Shown: one piece after another, positions 1 to 5,287 of the stretch
Layout of the letters: the number at the start of each line of letters is the position of its first letter
Position numbering within the stretch: the first letter of the stretch is position 1
Assembly (NCBI GenBank): GCA_002282555.1
Contig: NCJR01000054.1
Location: 1-9,918, forward strand
DNA: 9,918 bases
From: Rhodobacterales bacterium 34-62-10
Lineage (GTDB): Bacteria; Pseudomonadota; Alphaproteobacteria; Rhodobacterales; Rhodobacteraceae
Reading direction: 5' to 3'
Translations under genes and position numbers: made by a program
Notes under the pieces: model-generated
What the model saw: only the letters and a program-made list of their open reading frames with translations
What the model was told of the DNA's origin: nothing
Databases searched by the model: none

Positions 1-141
1 CAGGCGCTGGCCGACGTGGACGTGATCCTGTTCGTGATCGAAGCCGGTCGGCTGACCGAGGCCGACGAAGAGGTGATCGCGCTGCTGCCGAAGGACCGGC
101 CGGTGCTGCTGCTGCTGAACAAGACCGACAAGACGGGCGAC
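1..141 (+). other. era: Era-like GTPase fragment (G4 region) joined to pepF
   Basis: Codons 1-47 read QALADVDVILFVIEAGR, then a stretch ending LLPKDRPVLLLLNKTDKTGD. This has the form of Era GTPases just after the G3 motif: a DVDVILFVIEAGR strand, an acidic helix, and a strand leading to the NKxD guanine-specificity motif (NKTD, codons at 118-129). It corresponds to about residues 85-130 of E. coli Era, and the VIEAGR wording is reminiscent of betaproteobacterial Era. Third codon positions are almost all G or C here (three exceptions in 47), more extreme than in the pepF part. The exact junction is not visible and lies somewhere around 136-150. Confidence 0.65.
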
Positions 142-1314
142 CGCGCCAGGCGGGAAGCGGCGGCAACCGAGTTGGCCCGCGTGTTCGGCATGAATATCAA
201 GACCTTCGCCCGCGTGCACAACACGCAGGCCAAGGAAAAGGAGGTCATTGATCGCTGGCGCGGCATGCCCACGCCACAGACCGGGCGGCATCTGTCCAAT
301 GATGTGGAACCCGAAGTGGTCGAGGCGCTGCGCAATGCGGTGGTCGCGGCCTATCCGCGCCTGAGCCATCGCTATTACGAGTTGAAGCGCAAATGGCTGG
401 GGCTGGACCGGATGCAGGTCTGGGATCGCAACGCGCCCTTGCCGATGGACCCACCCAAGCTGGTGGATTGGCCCACGGCGCGCGGCATGGTGATGGATGC
501 CTATGCGGGCTTTGATCCGCGCATGGCGGAACTGGCCGCGCCGTTCTTCGACAAGGGCTGGATTGACGCGGGCGTGAAACCGGGCAAGGCACCGGGCGCT
601 TTTGCCCATCCCACCGTGACCGAGGTGCATCCTTATGTGATGCTGAACTACCTTGGCAAACCGCGCGATGTGATGACGCTGGCGCATGAACTGGGCCACG
701 GCGTGCATCAGGTTCTGGCAGCCGGTCAGGGCGAGATGCTGTCATCGACCCCGCTGACACTGGCCGAAACCGCCAGCGTTTTTGGCGAGATGCTGACCTT
801 CCGCAAGATGCTGGACGGGGCCAAGACGCAGGCCGAGCGCAAGACCCTGCTGGCGGGCAAGGTCGAGGATATGATCAACACCGTGGTGCGGCAGATCGCG
901 TTTTATGATTTCGAATGCAAGCTGCACGCGGCGCGGCGTGGTGGCGAGTTGACCCCCGACGACATCAACGATCTGTGGATGAGCGTGCAGGCCGAAAGCC
1001 TTGGGCCGGCGTTTGATTTCATGGAGGGCTATGAGACCTTCTGGGCCTATATCCCGCATTTCGTCCATTCGCCCTTCTATGTCTATGCCTATGCCTTTGG
1101 CGACGGCCTCGTGAACGCGCTTTATGCGGTCTATGAGGAGAACCCGGAGGGGTTTCAGGACAAGTATTTCGAGATGCTCAAGGCGGGCGGGTCCAAGCAT
1201 CACAAGGCGTTGCTGGCGCCCTTTGGTCTGGATGCGAGTGATCCTGCATTCTGGGACAAGGGTCTGTCGATGATTTCCGGTATGATCGACGAATTGGAGG
1301 CGATGGAGGGGTAA
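1..1314 (+). CDS. pepF: M3 family oligoendopeptidase F, C-terminal part, fused in frame to an Era-like fragment (5' end outside window)
   Basis: Cytoplasmic zinc metallopeptidase of family M3 (PepF/oligoendopeptidase F), which cleaves short peptides. From about base 142 the frame matches PepF: the ARVHNT stretch, the TPQTGRHLSNDVEPEVVEALR region, then the zinc site HELGH (codons at 685-699) with a downstream LAETAS Glu (766-768) as probable third ligand, and the conserved C-terminus (AESLGPAF, GYETFWAYIPHFVHSPFYVYAYAFG). The stop is TAA at 1312-1314. A complete PepF is about 600 residues, so roughly 200 N-terminal residues are missing; in their place, codons 1-47 read as an Era-type GTPase segment (see separate entry). 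The frame is open to base 1, so the GTG at 16 is not a credible start. The catalytic half looks intact. The PepF call is firm; the biological reality of the fusion is doubtful. Confidence 0.9.
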   Translation, partial: QALADVDVILFVIEAGRLTEADEEVIALLPKDRPVLLLLNKTDKTGDRARREAAATELARVFGMNIKTFARVHNTQAKEKEVIDRWRGMPTPQTGRHLSNDVEPEVVEALRNAVVAAYPRLSHRYYELKRKWLGLDRMQVWDRNAPLPMDPPKLVDWPTARGMVMDAYAGFDPRMAELAAPFFDKGWIDAGVKPGKAPGAFAHPTVTEVHPYVMLNYLGKPRDVMTLAHELGHGVHQVLAAGQGEMLSSTPLTLAETASVFGEMLTFRKMLDGAKTQAERKTLLAGKVEDMINTVVRQIAFYDFECKLHAARRGGELTPDDINDLWMSVQAESLGPAFDFMEGYETFWAYIPHFVHSPFYVYAYAFGDGLVNALYAVYEENPEGFQDKYFEMLKAGGSKHHKALLAPFGLDASDPAFWDKGLSMISGMIDELEAMEG

Positions 1315-1391
1315 AGCGTTATCGACATCGAAACGCTGTAACCTGCCGCTTCTTCTTGCCGGAAATATCCTGGGGGGAGTCCGCAAGGACG

Positions 1392-1406
1392 GGGGGCAAG
1401 GCCCCC
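1392..1406. terminator. GC-rich hairpin between convergent pepF and dksA-like genes
   Basis: GGGGGC (1392-1397), loop AAG, GCCCCC (1401-1406) form a 6-bp stem that touches the stop codon of the minus-strand zinc-finger gene. Just upstream, GTCC-GCAA-GGAC (1379-1390) makes a second small hairpin with a GNRA loop. There is no T-tract on either strand, so this is a candidate bidirectional, or merely structural, 3' element. Confidence 0.4.
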
Positions 1407-1675
1407 TACTTCATCTGGCTGTCTTTCGATCCGCGCCGGTTGATGCCGCCGCGCGGGGTCTGGGCTGCTTGCCGCTCGGACTGGCAATCGATGCACAGCT
1501 TGACGCCGGGGATCGCCTGACGCCGCGCCTCGGGGATCGGTTCTTCGCAATCGGCGCAATGGGTCAAGCTGTCGCCCACAGGTCCGCGGCGGGCTTTCAA
1601 CCGCGCGAGTTCATCCTGGATCGAGGCTTCGATCTGTTCGTTCACCGCGCCGTCGCGCGCCCATCCGCCTGCCAT
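1406..1675 (-). CDS. DksA/TraR C4-type zinc-finger family protein
   Basis: An 89-residue protein of the DksA/TraR superfamily, short form (YbiI/TraR-like). A helical N-terminus (residues 1-35) precedes one C4 zinc finger: Cys40 and Cys43 (THCADCEEPIPEAR), then Cys61 and Cys64 (LCIDCQ), spacing C-x2-C-x17-C-x2-C. Family members bind the secondary channel of RNA polymerase and alter transcription at stringently controlled promoters; whether this short form does so is inferred. The ATG at 1673-1675 is chosen over the one 27 bases upstream because AGGA lies a normal distance before it and related proteins begin MAGGWARDGAV. It follows rpoH on the same strand, with a strong terminator between them, so it probably depends on read-through or a promoter not located here. 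Confidence 0.85.
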   Translation of the reverse strand: MAGGWARDGAVNEQIEASIQDELARLKARRGPVGDSLTHCADCEEPIPEARRQAIPGVKLCIDCQSERQAAQTPRGGINRRGSKDSQMK

Positions 1676-1700
1676 GATCCTATTCCTTTCTGCGAAACGC

Positions 1701-1729
1701 AAAACGGCACCAGCATTGCTGCCGGTGCC
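1701..1729 (-). terminator. Intrinsic terminator of rpoH
   Basis: Read on the minus strand, GGCACCGGCA (1729-1720), a GCAA tetraloop, and TGCTGGTGCC (1715-1706) form a 10-bp stem with one G-U pair, followed by GTTTTG (AAAA at 1701-1704 on the plus strand). It lies 23 bases beyond the rpoH stop codon and ends 26 bases before the next start codon. Confidence 0.85.
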
Positions 1730-1752
1730 GCCCTGTTCAAGCCTTGAATTGA

Positions 1753-2649
1753 TCAGGCGGACTCCAGCATGCCCTTGGCCATGGCCAGTTCGCGCATCCG
1801 CTTTTGCAGTTTCTCGAACGCCCGCACCTCGATCTGGCGGATGCGTTCGCGGCTGACGTCATATTGCGCGCTCAGATCTTCCAGCGTCACGGTTTCATCG
1901 GCCAAGCGGCGCTGCGTCAGGATATCCCGCTCCCGCTCGTTCAGCACATCCATCGCCTTGACCAGCAGGGCGCGGCGGGCTTCCATCTCGTCGCGCTCGG
2001 CGTAATCGGTGGCCTGATCCGCATCCTCATCCTCAAGCCAGTCCTGCCATTGCATCGACCCTTCGCCCTCGGAGCCGATGGTGGCGTTCAGCGAGGCGTC
2101 GCCACCCGAGAGGCGGCGGTTCATGCTGATCACCTCATCCTCGGTCACGCCCAGATCGGTGGCGATCTGCTTGACGTTCTCGGGGCGCAGGTCGCCTTCT
2201 TCCAGCGCGCCAATCTTGGCCTTGGCTTTGCGCAGGTTGAAGAACAGCTTTTTCTGCGCCGATGTGGTGCCCAGTTTCACCAGCGACCACGAGCGCAGGA
2301 TATATTCCTGGATCGAGGCGCGGATCCACCACATCGCATAGGTCGCAAGGCGGAAACCCTTTTCGGGGTCAAACCGCTTGACCGCCTGCATCAGGCCCAC
2401 ATTCGCCTCGGAGATCACCTCGGCCTGCGGCAGGCCATATCCGCGATAGCCCATGGCGATCTTGGCCGCCAGACGCAGGTGGCTTGTCACCATGCGATGC
2501 GCGGCCTGGGTGTCCTGCTCTTCGACCCAGCGCTTGGCCAGCATGTATTCCTCTTCCGGTTCCAGAAGCGGAAACTTCCGGATTTCCTGCATATAGCGGT
2601 TCAGTCCGCCTTCGGGCGTCGGTGCCGGAAGATTGGCATAGTTGCTCAT
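1753..2649 (-). CDS. rpoH: RNA polymerase heat-shock sigma factor RpoH (sigma-32)
   Basis: A 298-residue sigma factor directing RNA polymerase to heat-shock promoters (chaperones, proteases). Sigma region 2 spans about residues 52-125 and contains the core-binding and -10 reading stretches ([39 protein letters not shown]). The RpoH box, diagnostic for sigma-32 and involved in its regulation, is [10 protein letters not shown] at 132-141. Region 4.2 is a helix-turn-helix at about 254-282 ([20 protein letters not shown]). Length is normal for alphaproteobacterial RpoH. The ATG at 2647-2649 has AGGGA eight bases upstream. Alphaproteobacteria often carry two rpoH paralogues; which type this is cannot be settled by eye. 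A sigma-32-like promoter and a structured leader lie upstream, and an intrinsic terminator follows. Confidence 0.97.
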   Translation of the reverse strand: MSNYANLPAPTPEGGLNRYMQEIRKFPLLEPEEEYMLAKRWVEEQDTQAAHRMVTSHLRLAAKIAMGYRGYGLPQAEVISEANVGLMQAVKRFDPEKGFRLATYAMWWIRASIQEYILRSWSLVKLGTTSAQKKLFFNLRKAKAKIGALEEGDLRPENVKQIATDLGVTEDEVISMNRRLSGGDASLNATIGSEGEGSMQWQDWLEDEDADQATDYAERDEMEARRALLVKAMDVLNERERDILTQRRLADETVTLEDLSAQYDVSRERIRQIEVRAFEKLQKRMRELAMAKGMLESA

Positions 2650-2656
2650 GGTTTCC

Positions 2657-2695
2657 GTCCCTTTCCACTTGGGGACCCCTTGCTAAGTTAAGGGG
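2657..2695 (-). promoter_or_regulatory. Structured rpoH leader with possible SD-sequestering stem
   Basis: On the rpoH transcript, CCCCUU (2695-2690) and AAGGGG (2681-2676) form a 6-bp hairpin with loop AACUUAGC. Next to it, GUCCC (2676-2672) can pair with GGGAC (2661-2657), which contains the likely Shine-Dalgarno sequence AGGGA. G2676 is shared by both stems, so they compete. The pairing potential is seen directly; a regulatory role such as thermosensing is inference. Confidence 0.35.
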
Positions 2696-2705
2696 CTTAA
2701 CATCG

Positions 2706-2735
2706 CATTTATGGCCTGCGCCCACGCCTTTCAAG
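2706..2735 (-). promoter_or_regulatory. Sigma-32-like (or hybrid) promoter of rpoH
   Basis: Minus-strand CTTGAAA (2735-2729) exactly matches the sigma-32 -35 consensus and is followed, after a 13-14 base GC-rich spacer, by CCATAAAT (2715-2708). Read as a housekeeping promoter it is TTGAAA, 16 bases, ATAAAT. The predicted start near 2700 gives a leader of about 50 bases. Autoregulation of rpoH by sigma-32 is plausible from the sequence. Confidence 0.6.
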
Positions 2736-2871
2736 CTGTGTGACGCGGAATGTTTAACGAACCATATCCGATTTTCGGTCGCTTCGGACAGGATCTGACA
2801 TGAATATAACGCCGATGTGCGCGACTGTGTTCCCTGCTGCGATCAAGATCGGTGGCCAATTTCCCCGAAGA

Positions 2872-2887
2872 CGGCCCGGCAGGGCCG
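2872..2887 (-). terminator. Hairpin downstream of the pseudouridine synthase gene
   Basis: CGGCCC (2872-2877), a four-base loop and GGGCCG (2882-2887) form a perfect 6-bp GC stem 13 bases beyond the rluD-type stop codon. No clear T-tract follows on the minus strand, so termination is only a suggestion. Confidence 0.4.
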
Positions 2888-2900
2888 GACTGAGGGGCGC

Positions 2901-3926
2901 TCAGGATTGCAGTGACGCAATCAAATCTGCCATATCTTGCGGAATTTCCGATTCAAAGCGCAACTCTTCACCGGTTACAGGATGAATGAAGCCCAAAAAT
3001 TGTGCATGCAGCGCCTGACGCGGGAATGTGCGGACCGCGGTGTCGGCGGCGTCGCTGACAGCGCCGCGCGCCAGTTTGCGCCGCCCGCCATAGGTCGGAT
3101 CACCCACCAGCGCGTGACCGGCATGGGCCATATGCACCCGGATCTGATGGGTGCGGCCGGTTTCCAGACAGCATTCCACCAATGACAGCACCGGCGGTGT
3201 GCCGAAGGCTTGGGCGACCCGCGCGCGTGTGACCGCGTGGCGCCCGCCCTGAAACAGCACGGCCTGCCGCTGGCGGTCGGTCTTGTGCCGGGCCAGTTGC
3301 GTAGTGATCTTCAGGATATTGCCCGGCTCGAAGCTGACACCGGGCATGCCGCGCAAGCGCGGGTCATTGGCGTCGGGCACGCCGTAGACCACTGCCACAT
3401 ATTGCCGTGCGACTGTGTGTTTTTCGAATTGCGCGGCCAGACCGTGATGCGCACGGTCGGATTTGGCCACCACCAGCAGGCCCGAGGTGTCCTTGTCGAT
3501 CCGGTGCACGATACCGGGGCGTTTCATGCCGCCCACGCCGGACAGATCGTCGCCGCAATGCGCCAGCAGCGCGTTGACCAGCGTGCCCGATGGCGAGCCC
3601 GGAGCCGGATGCACCACCATGCCTGCGGGTTTGTCGATCACGATCAGATCGTCATCCTCATGGACCACGGTCAGCGGGATGGATTCGGGGCCGATATGAC
3701 TGTCCTCGGCCATCGGCACGGCAATCTCGACGATATCGCCTGCGGCCACGCGCGCCTTGGGATCGGTCGCCACAGCGCCGTTCAGGGTCACATGGCCATC
3801 GGCGATCAGCCGCGCCAGCCGGGTGCGCGAGAGGCTTGCATCATCTGGCACATCGCGTGAAAGCGCCTTATCAAGGCGGGGCGGCGGATCGTCACTGATC
3901 CGGACAGAAAGGCGATCTTGGCCCAT
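2901..3926 (-). CDS. rluD: RluA-family pseudouridine synthase, RluD type (23S rRNA)
   Basis: A 341-residue enzyme that isomerises uridine to pseudouridine in RNA; RluD members act on helix 69 of 23S rRNA. An N-terminal S4 RNA-binding domain spans about residues 17-72 (RLDKALSRDV, SRTRLARLIADGHVTLNG). The catalytic domain follows, with VIDKPAGMVVHPAPG (96-110) and the catalytic Asp144 in HRIDKDTSGLLVVAK, then RTHQIRVHMAHAGHALVGDPTYGG near the C-terminus. The HPAPG and HRIDKDTSG forms favour RluD over RluA or RluC, but the precise target is inferred. The ATG at 3924-3926 is chosen because the S4 domain begins just after it; a longer frame upstream runs antisense through the divergent gene. Its start codon overlaps that of the divergent gene, so its upstream signals must lie inside that gene; the ribosome-binding site is weak. 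Confidence 0.93.
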   Translation of the reverse strand: MGQDRLSVRISDDPPPRLDKALSRDVPDDASLSRTRLARLIADGHVTLNGAVATDPKARVAAGDIVEIAVPMAEDSHIGPESIPLTVVHEDDDLIVIDKPAGMVVHPAPGSPSGTLVNALLAHCGDDLSGVGGMKRPGIVHRIDKDTSGLLVVAKSDRAHHGLAAQFEKHTVARQYVAVVYGVPDANDPRLRGMPGVSFEPGNILKITTQLARHKTDRQRQAVLFQGGRHAVTRARVAQAFGTPPVLSLVECCLETGRTHQIRVHMAHAGHALVGDPTYGGRRKLARGAVSDAADTAVRTFPRQALHAQFLGFIHPVTGEELRFESEIPQDMADLIASLQS

Positions 3927-4224
3927 GAATGACGATTCCAATCTGCCCGAGCCGGGCAATCTGCGGTTCTTGCGCCTGTTGGTGACGGGTCTGACCGCCA
4001 CGATGGTTGCGGGGCTTTTAGTGTTGATCGGGCTGTTTGTCACCCGCTTCCCGACTGCGCCCGCGCCCTTGCCGGACATGATCAGCTTGCCGGACGGGAC
4101 AAGGGCGCAGGCTTTCACCGCGACGCCGGGCTGGTATGCCGTGGTGACGACCGATGACCGTATCCTGATCTACAACCGCGCGGATGGCGCGTTGCGGCAG
4201 GAAATTACCGTTCAGGCCGAATGA
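3925..4224 (+). CDS. Small single-pass membrane protein, DUF6476-like
   Basis: A 99-residue protein with a short polar N-terminus, one transmembrane helix at about residues 15-41 (rich in L, V, G, A), and a soluble C-terminal part containing PDMISLPDGTRAQAFT and WYAVVTTDDRILIYNRADG, which looks like a small beta-rich domain on the far side of the membrane. It resembles the DUF6476 family of Rhodobacterales, whose function is unknown. The ATG at 3925-3927 is chosen because the preceding in-frame codons are antisense to the divergent rluD-type gene. Purine-rich AGAAAGG lies about 12 bases upstream, an unusually long spacing. Divergent pairing with an rRNA modification gene suggests co-inheritance but gives no function. 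Confidence 0.8.
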   Translation: MNDDSNLPEPGNLRFLRLLVTGLTATMVAGLLVLIGLFVTRFPTAPAPLPDMISLPDGTRAQAFTATPGWYAVVTTDDRILIYNRADGALRQEITVQAE

Positions 4225-4247
4225 GTTATCTGTCCATTTTGGAAGGA

Positions 4248-4324
4248 TGGTACCACCTCCCCGGCTCGAACGGGGGACCTCTTGATCCACAATCAAGCGC
4301 TCTAACCAACTGAGCTAAGGCGGC
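4248..4324 (-). tRNA. tRNA-His (anticodon GTG)
   Basis: A full cloverleaf folds on the minus strand: acceptor GCCGCCT/AGGTGGT, D-arm GCTC/GAGC, anticodon stem CTTGA/TCAAG around loop TTGTGGA (anticodon GTG at 4288-4290), five-base variable loop, and T-arm CCCCG-TTCGAGC-CGGGG. The discriminator base is A73 (4251) and CCA is encoded (4248-4250). The base before G1 is T, so the G-1 typical of tRNA-His is not encoded. This loss together with A73 is a known feature of a group of alphaproteobacteria. Confidence 0.97.
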
Positions 4325-4333
4325 ACTGGGGGC

Positions 4334-4362
4334 GATTTAACGCCATGGCCCGGTGATTGCAA
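4334..4362 (-). promoter_or_regulatory. Promoter of tRNA-His
   Basis: On the minus strand, TTGCAA (4362-4357), a 17-base spacer, and TAAATC (4339-4334) form a good housekeeping promoter. The stretch after the -10 is CGCCCCC, a GC-rich discriminator as expected for stringently controlled stable RNA genes. The initiation point falls a few bases before the tRNA 5' end. Confidence 0.6.
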
Positions 4363-4408
4363 GCCCGTCAGACATCAAATTTCCGGCGCGGCCTGCCCGG
4401 ACCGGATG

Positions 4409-4468
4409 CATCGCGGGGCACATCGCGGGGCGCATCGAGGGGCACATCGAAGGGCACATCGCCGGGCA
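4409..4468. repeat. 12-bp tandem repeat, five copies
   Basis: Five head-to-tail copies of a 12-bp unit, consensus CATCGnnGGGCA, at 4409, 4421, 4433, 4445 and 4457. Differences are almost confined to positions 6-8 of the unit, plus one A to G change. The period is a multiple of three, so every reading frame carries a tetrapeptide repeat: GHIA/GHIE on the plus strand, DVPx or MCPx on the minus strand. It lies between the tRNA-His promoter and the DUF6324-like gene. Confidence 0.9.
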
Positions 4469-4569
4469 CGGGATTGCGGCGGGGCTGATGCGACGGCGGG
4501 CCAAGCGCCCGCGCTTGCCAAGCAAGGGTGAAACCGCTAGCAAAACGGCCAGACAGTGGAGATGGGACC

Positions 4570-4758
4570 ATGGGCATCAACAGCGAGCGCGACATCGAGG
4601 CGAATTTGCAGATCGGTCCGACCGAATTGGGCATGGTGCGGATCTTCGTGGAATCGCAAGGCATCGAGGTGCCGATGGATTTCGATCCGGAAGAGGCCGA
4701 CGAGATTGCCGAGGAAATCCGCGCGGCCGCCGAAGCCGCCCGGATGATCCGGAAGTAA
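4570..4758 (+). CDS. Small conserved protein, DUF6324-like
   Basis: A 62-residue acidic cytoplasmic protein with no membrane segment. It begins MGINSERDIEANLQIGPTE, has a central strand-like part (MVRIFVESQGIEVPMDF), and ends in a helix rich in Glu and Ala (DPEEADEIAEEIRAAAEAARMIRK). It resembles the small DUF6324 family of Rhodobacterales; the function is unknown. The ATG at 4570 has GGAG eight bases upstream (4558-4561), which decides the start against an in-frame ATG 42 bases earlier. It converges with mmcB, the two stop codons being only 12 bases apart. Upstream (4496-4523) lie overlapping inverted repeats that could form alternative hairpins. Confidence 0.8.
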   Translation: MGINSERDIEANLQIGPTELGMVRIFVESQGIEVPMDFDPEEADEIAEEIRAAAEAARMIRK

Positions 4759-4766
4759 ACCGGGTT

Positions 4767-4780
4767 CGCGTCAGAACGCG
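4767..4780. terminator. Small hairpin between convergent DUF6324-like gene and mmcB
   Basis: CGCGT-CAGA-ACGCG forms a 5-bp stem that covers the mmcB stop codon and begins 8 bases past the opposing stop codon. There is no T-tract, so support is weak. Confidence 0.3.
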
Positions 4781-5214
4781 CCGCGCGCATCGGGATCGCG
4801 CAGCAGGTGCAGGCGTTGCGCTGCATGACGGGCAAACATCTGCGTCAGCTTGCGCCGCCGCGCGGGGGCAAGCTTGGTTTCGGGGGCCATGCGGATGATC
4901 TCGGCATCATAGGGGTCTGACAGGATCAACCCGGTGTCATCGGGCAAAAGCTCGACCGGGAAATCCGCGTCGACCGCCCAGAAAAAGCGGTCGCACCAGT
5001 CCAGATAGCCCTGCCATTTCATATCGGCCATGAAATCCGCGCGGCAGGATTTGCACTCGATCACCCAGATCTCGCCGGTTTGGGTGAGGCCGATCAGATC
5101 GACGCGCAGCCCGCGCGCGGGCACGAATTCCTCAAGCGTGACGATGCCGTGGCCCAGCAGATGCCGGGCCGTGCCGCGCGCCAGAAGGCGACCATGTTGC
5201 ACCATATCGCTCAT
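4771..5214 (-). CDS. mmcB: MmcB family DNA repair protein (putative nuclease)
   Basis: A 147-residue protein of the MmcB family, known from Caulobacter as a damage-induced factor in lesion bypass alongside the ImuA/ImuB/DnaE2 pathway. It has a compact restriction-endonuclease-like core: RVDLIGL with Asp39, then IWVIECKS with Glu53 and Lys55, the D...ExK arrangement of PD-(D/E)XK nucleases, followed by conserved DMKWQGYLDWCDRFFWAV. A basic C-terminal helix closes the protein. Start choice: a TTG at 5232 and a GTG at 5217 are in frame, but the promoter predicts transcription beginning at or next to the ATG at 5214, so the message is probably leaderless and starts there. A perfect LexA box in the promoter fits SOS control. 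It is divergent from the 6S RNA gene. Confidence 0.9.
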   Translation of the reverse strand: MSDMVQHGRLLARGTARHLLGHGIVTLEEFVPARGLRVDLIGLTQTGEIWVIECKSCRADFMADMKWQGYLDWCDRFFWAVDADFPVELLPDDTGLILSDPYDAEIIRMAPETKLAPARRRKLTQMFARHAAQRLHLLRDPDARGAF

Positions 5215-5220
5215 CACGTC

Positions 5221-5249
5221 AGTATCGAACAAAGGCGGAACATCCGCAA
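5221..5249 (-). promoter_or_regulatory. mmcB promoter, probably giving a leaderless mRNA
   Basis: On the minus strand, TTGCGG (5249-5244), exactly 17 bases, then GATACT (5226-5221). Only GACGTG separates the -10 from the ATG at 5214, so the expected initiation base is the A of the start codon or within one or two bases of it. There is no Shine-Dalgarno sequence near this ATG. Confidence 0.65.
5227..5241 (-). promoter_or_regulatory. LexA (SOS) box of mmcB
   Basis: Minus-strand GTTC-CGCCTTT-GTTC is a perfect match to the alphaproteobacterial LexA operator GTTC-N7-GTTC. It occupies most of the spacer between the -35 and -10 elements and directly abuts the -10, the position expected for repression by occlusion of RNA polymerase. 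Confidence 0.88.
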
Positions 5250-5253
5250 CCCC

Positions 5254-5282
5254 TTGCCGAAGGGGTCGGGAATGCCTAACTG
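5254..5282 (+). promoter_or_regulatory. Promoter of the 6S RNA gene
   Basis: TTGCCG (5254-5259), 17 bases, TAACTG (5277-5282); five bases further lies G5288, the first base of the 6S closing stem. The -35 is only four bases from the divergent mmcB -35. A perfect hairpin CCCCTT-GCCG-AAGGGG (5250-5265) overlaps this -35. Confidence 0.5.
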
Positions 5283-5287
5283 TTGCT

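Noticed and set aside
742..1386. 214-aa minus-strand frame antisense to pepF
   Set aside because: Biased composition without motifs, opposite a strand with a conserved HELGH peptidase.
1804..2691. 295-aa plus-strand open frame antisense to rpoH
   Set aside because: Shadow frame: rpoH is certain on the other strand, and this translation has no domain.
3210..3860. 216-aa plus-strand frame antisense to the pseudouridine synthase
   Set aside because: Rich in His, Gln and Asp with no family; the opposite strand carries the HRIDKDTSG catalytic motif.
4409..4468. CRISPR-like array
   Set aside because: The 12-bp units are directly abutting with no spacers, so it is a simple tandem repeat.
4368..4577. 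Minus-strand frame ending in DVPx repeats and RRKFDV
   Set aside because: Possible but unsupported as a gene: its only starts lie on the DUF6324-like start codon, there is no recognisable family, and similar repeats appear in every frame. Kept only as part of the repeat finding.
4353..4898. 181-aa plus-strand frame through the 12-bp repeat
   Set aside because: It overlaps the tRNA promoter, runs through the DUF6324-like gene in another frame, and enters mmcB; no ribosome-binding site seen.
2676..5265. Shared CCCCTT...AAGGGG arms in the rpoH leader and the mmcB/6S intergenic region
   Set aside because: The two dyads have different loops and spacing (8 and 4 bases), and 6-bp GC-rich arms recur by chance; no evidence for a common factor.
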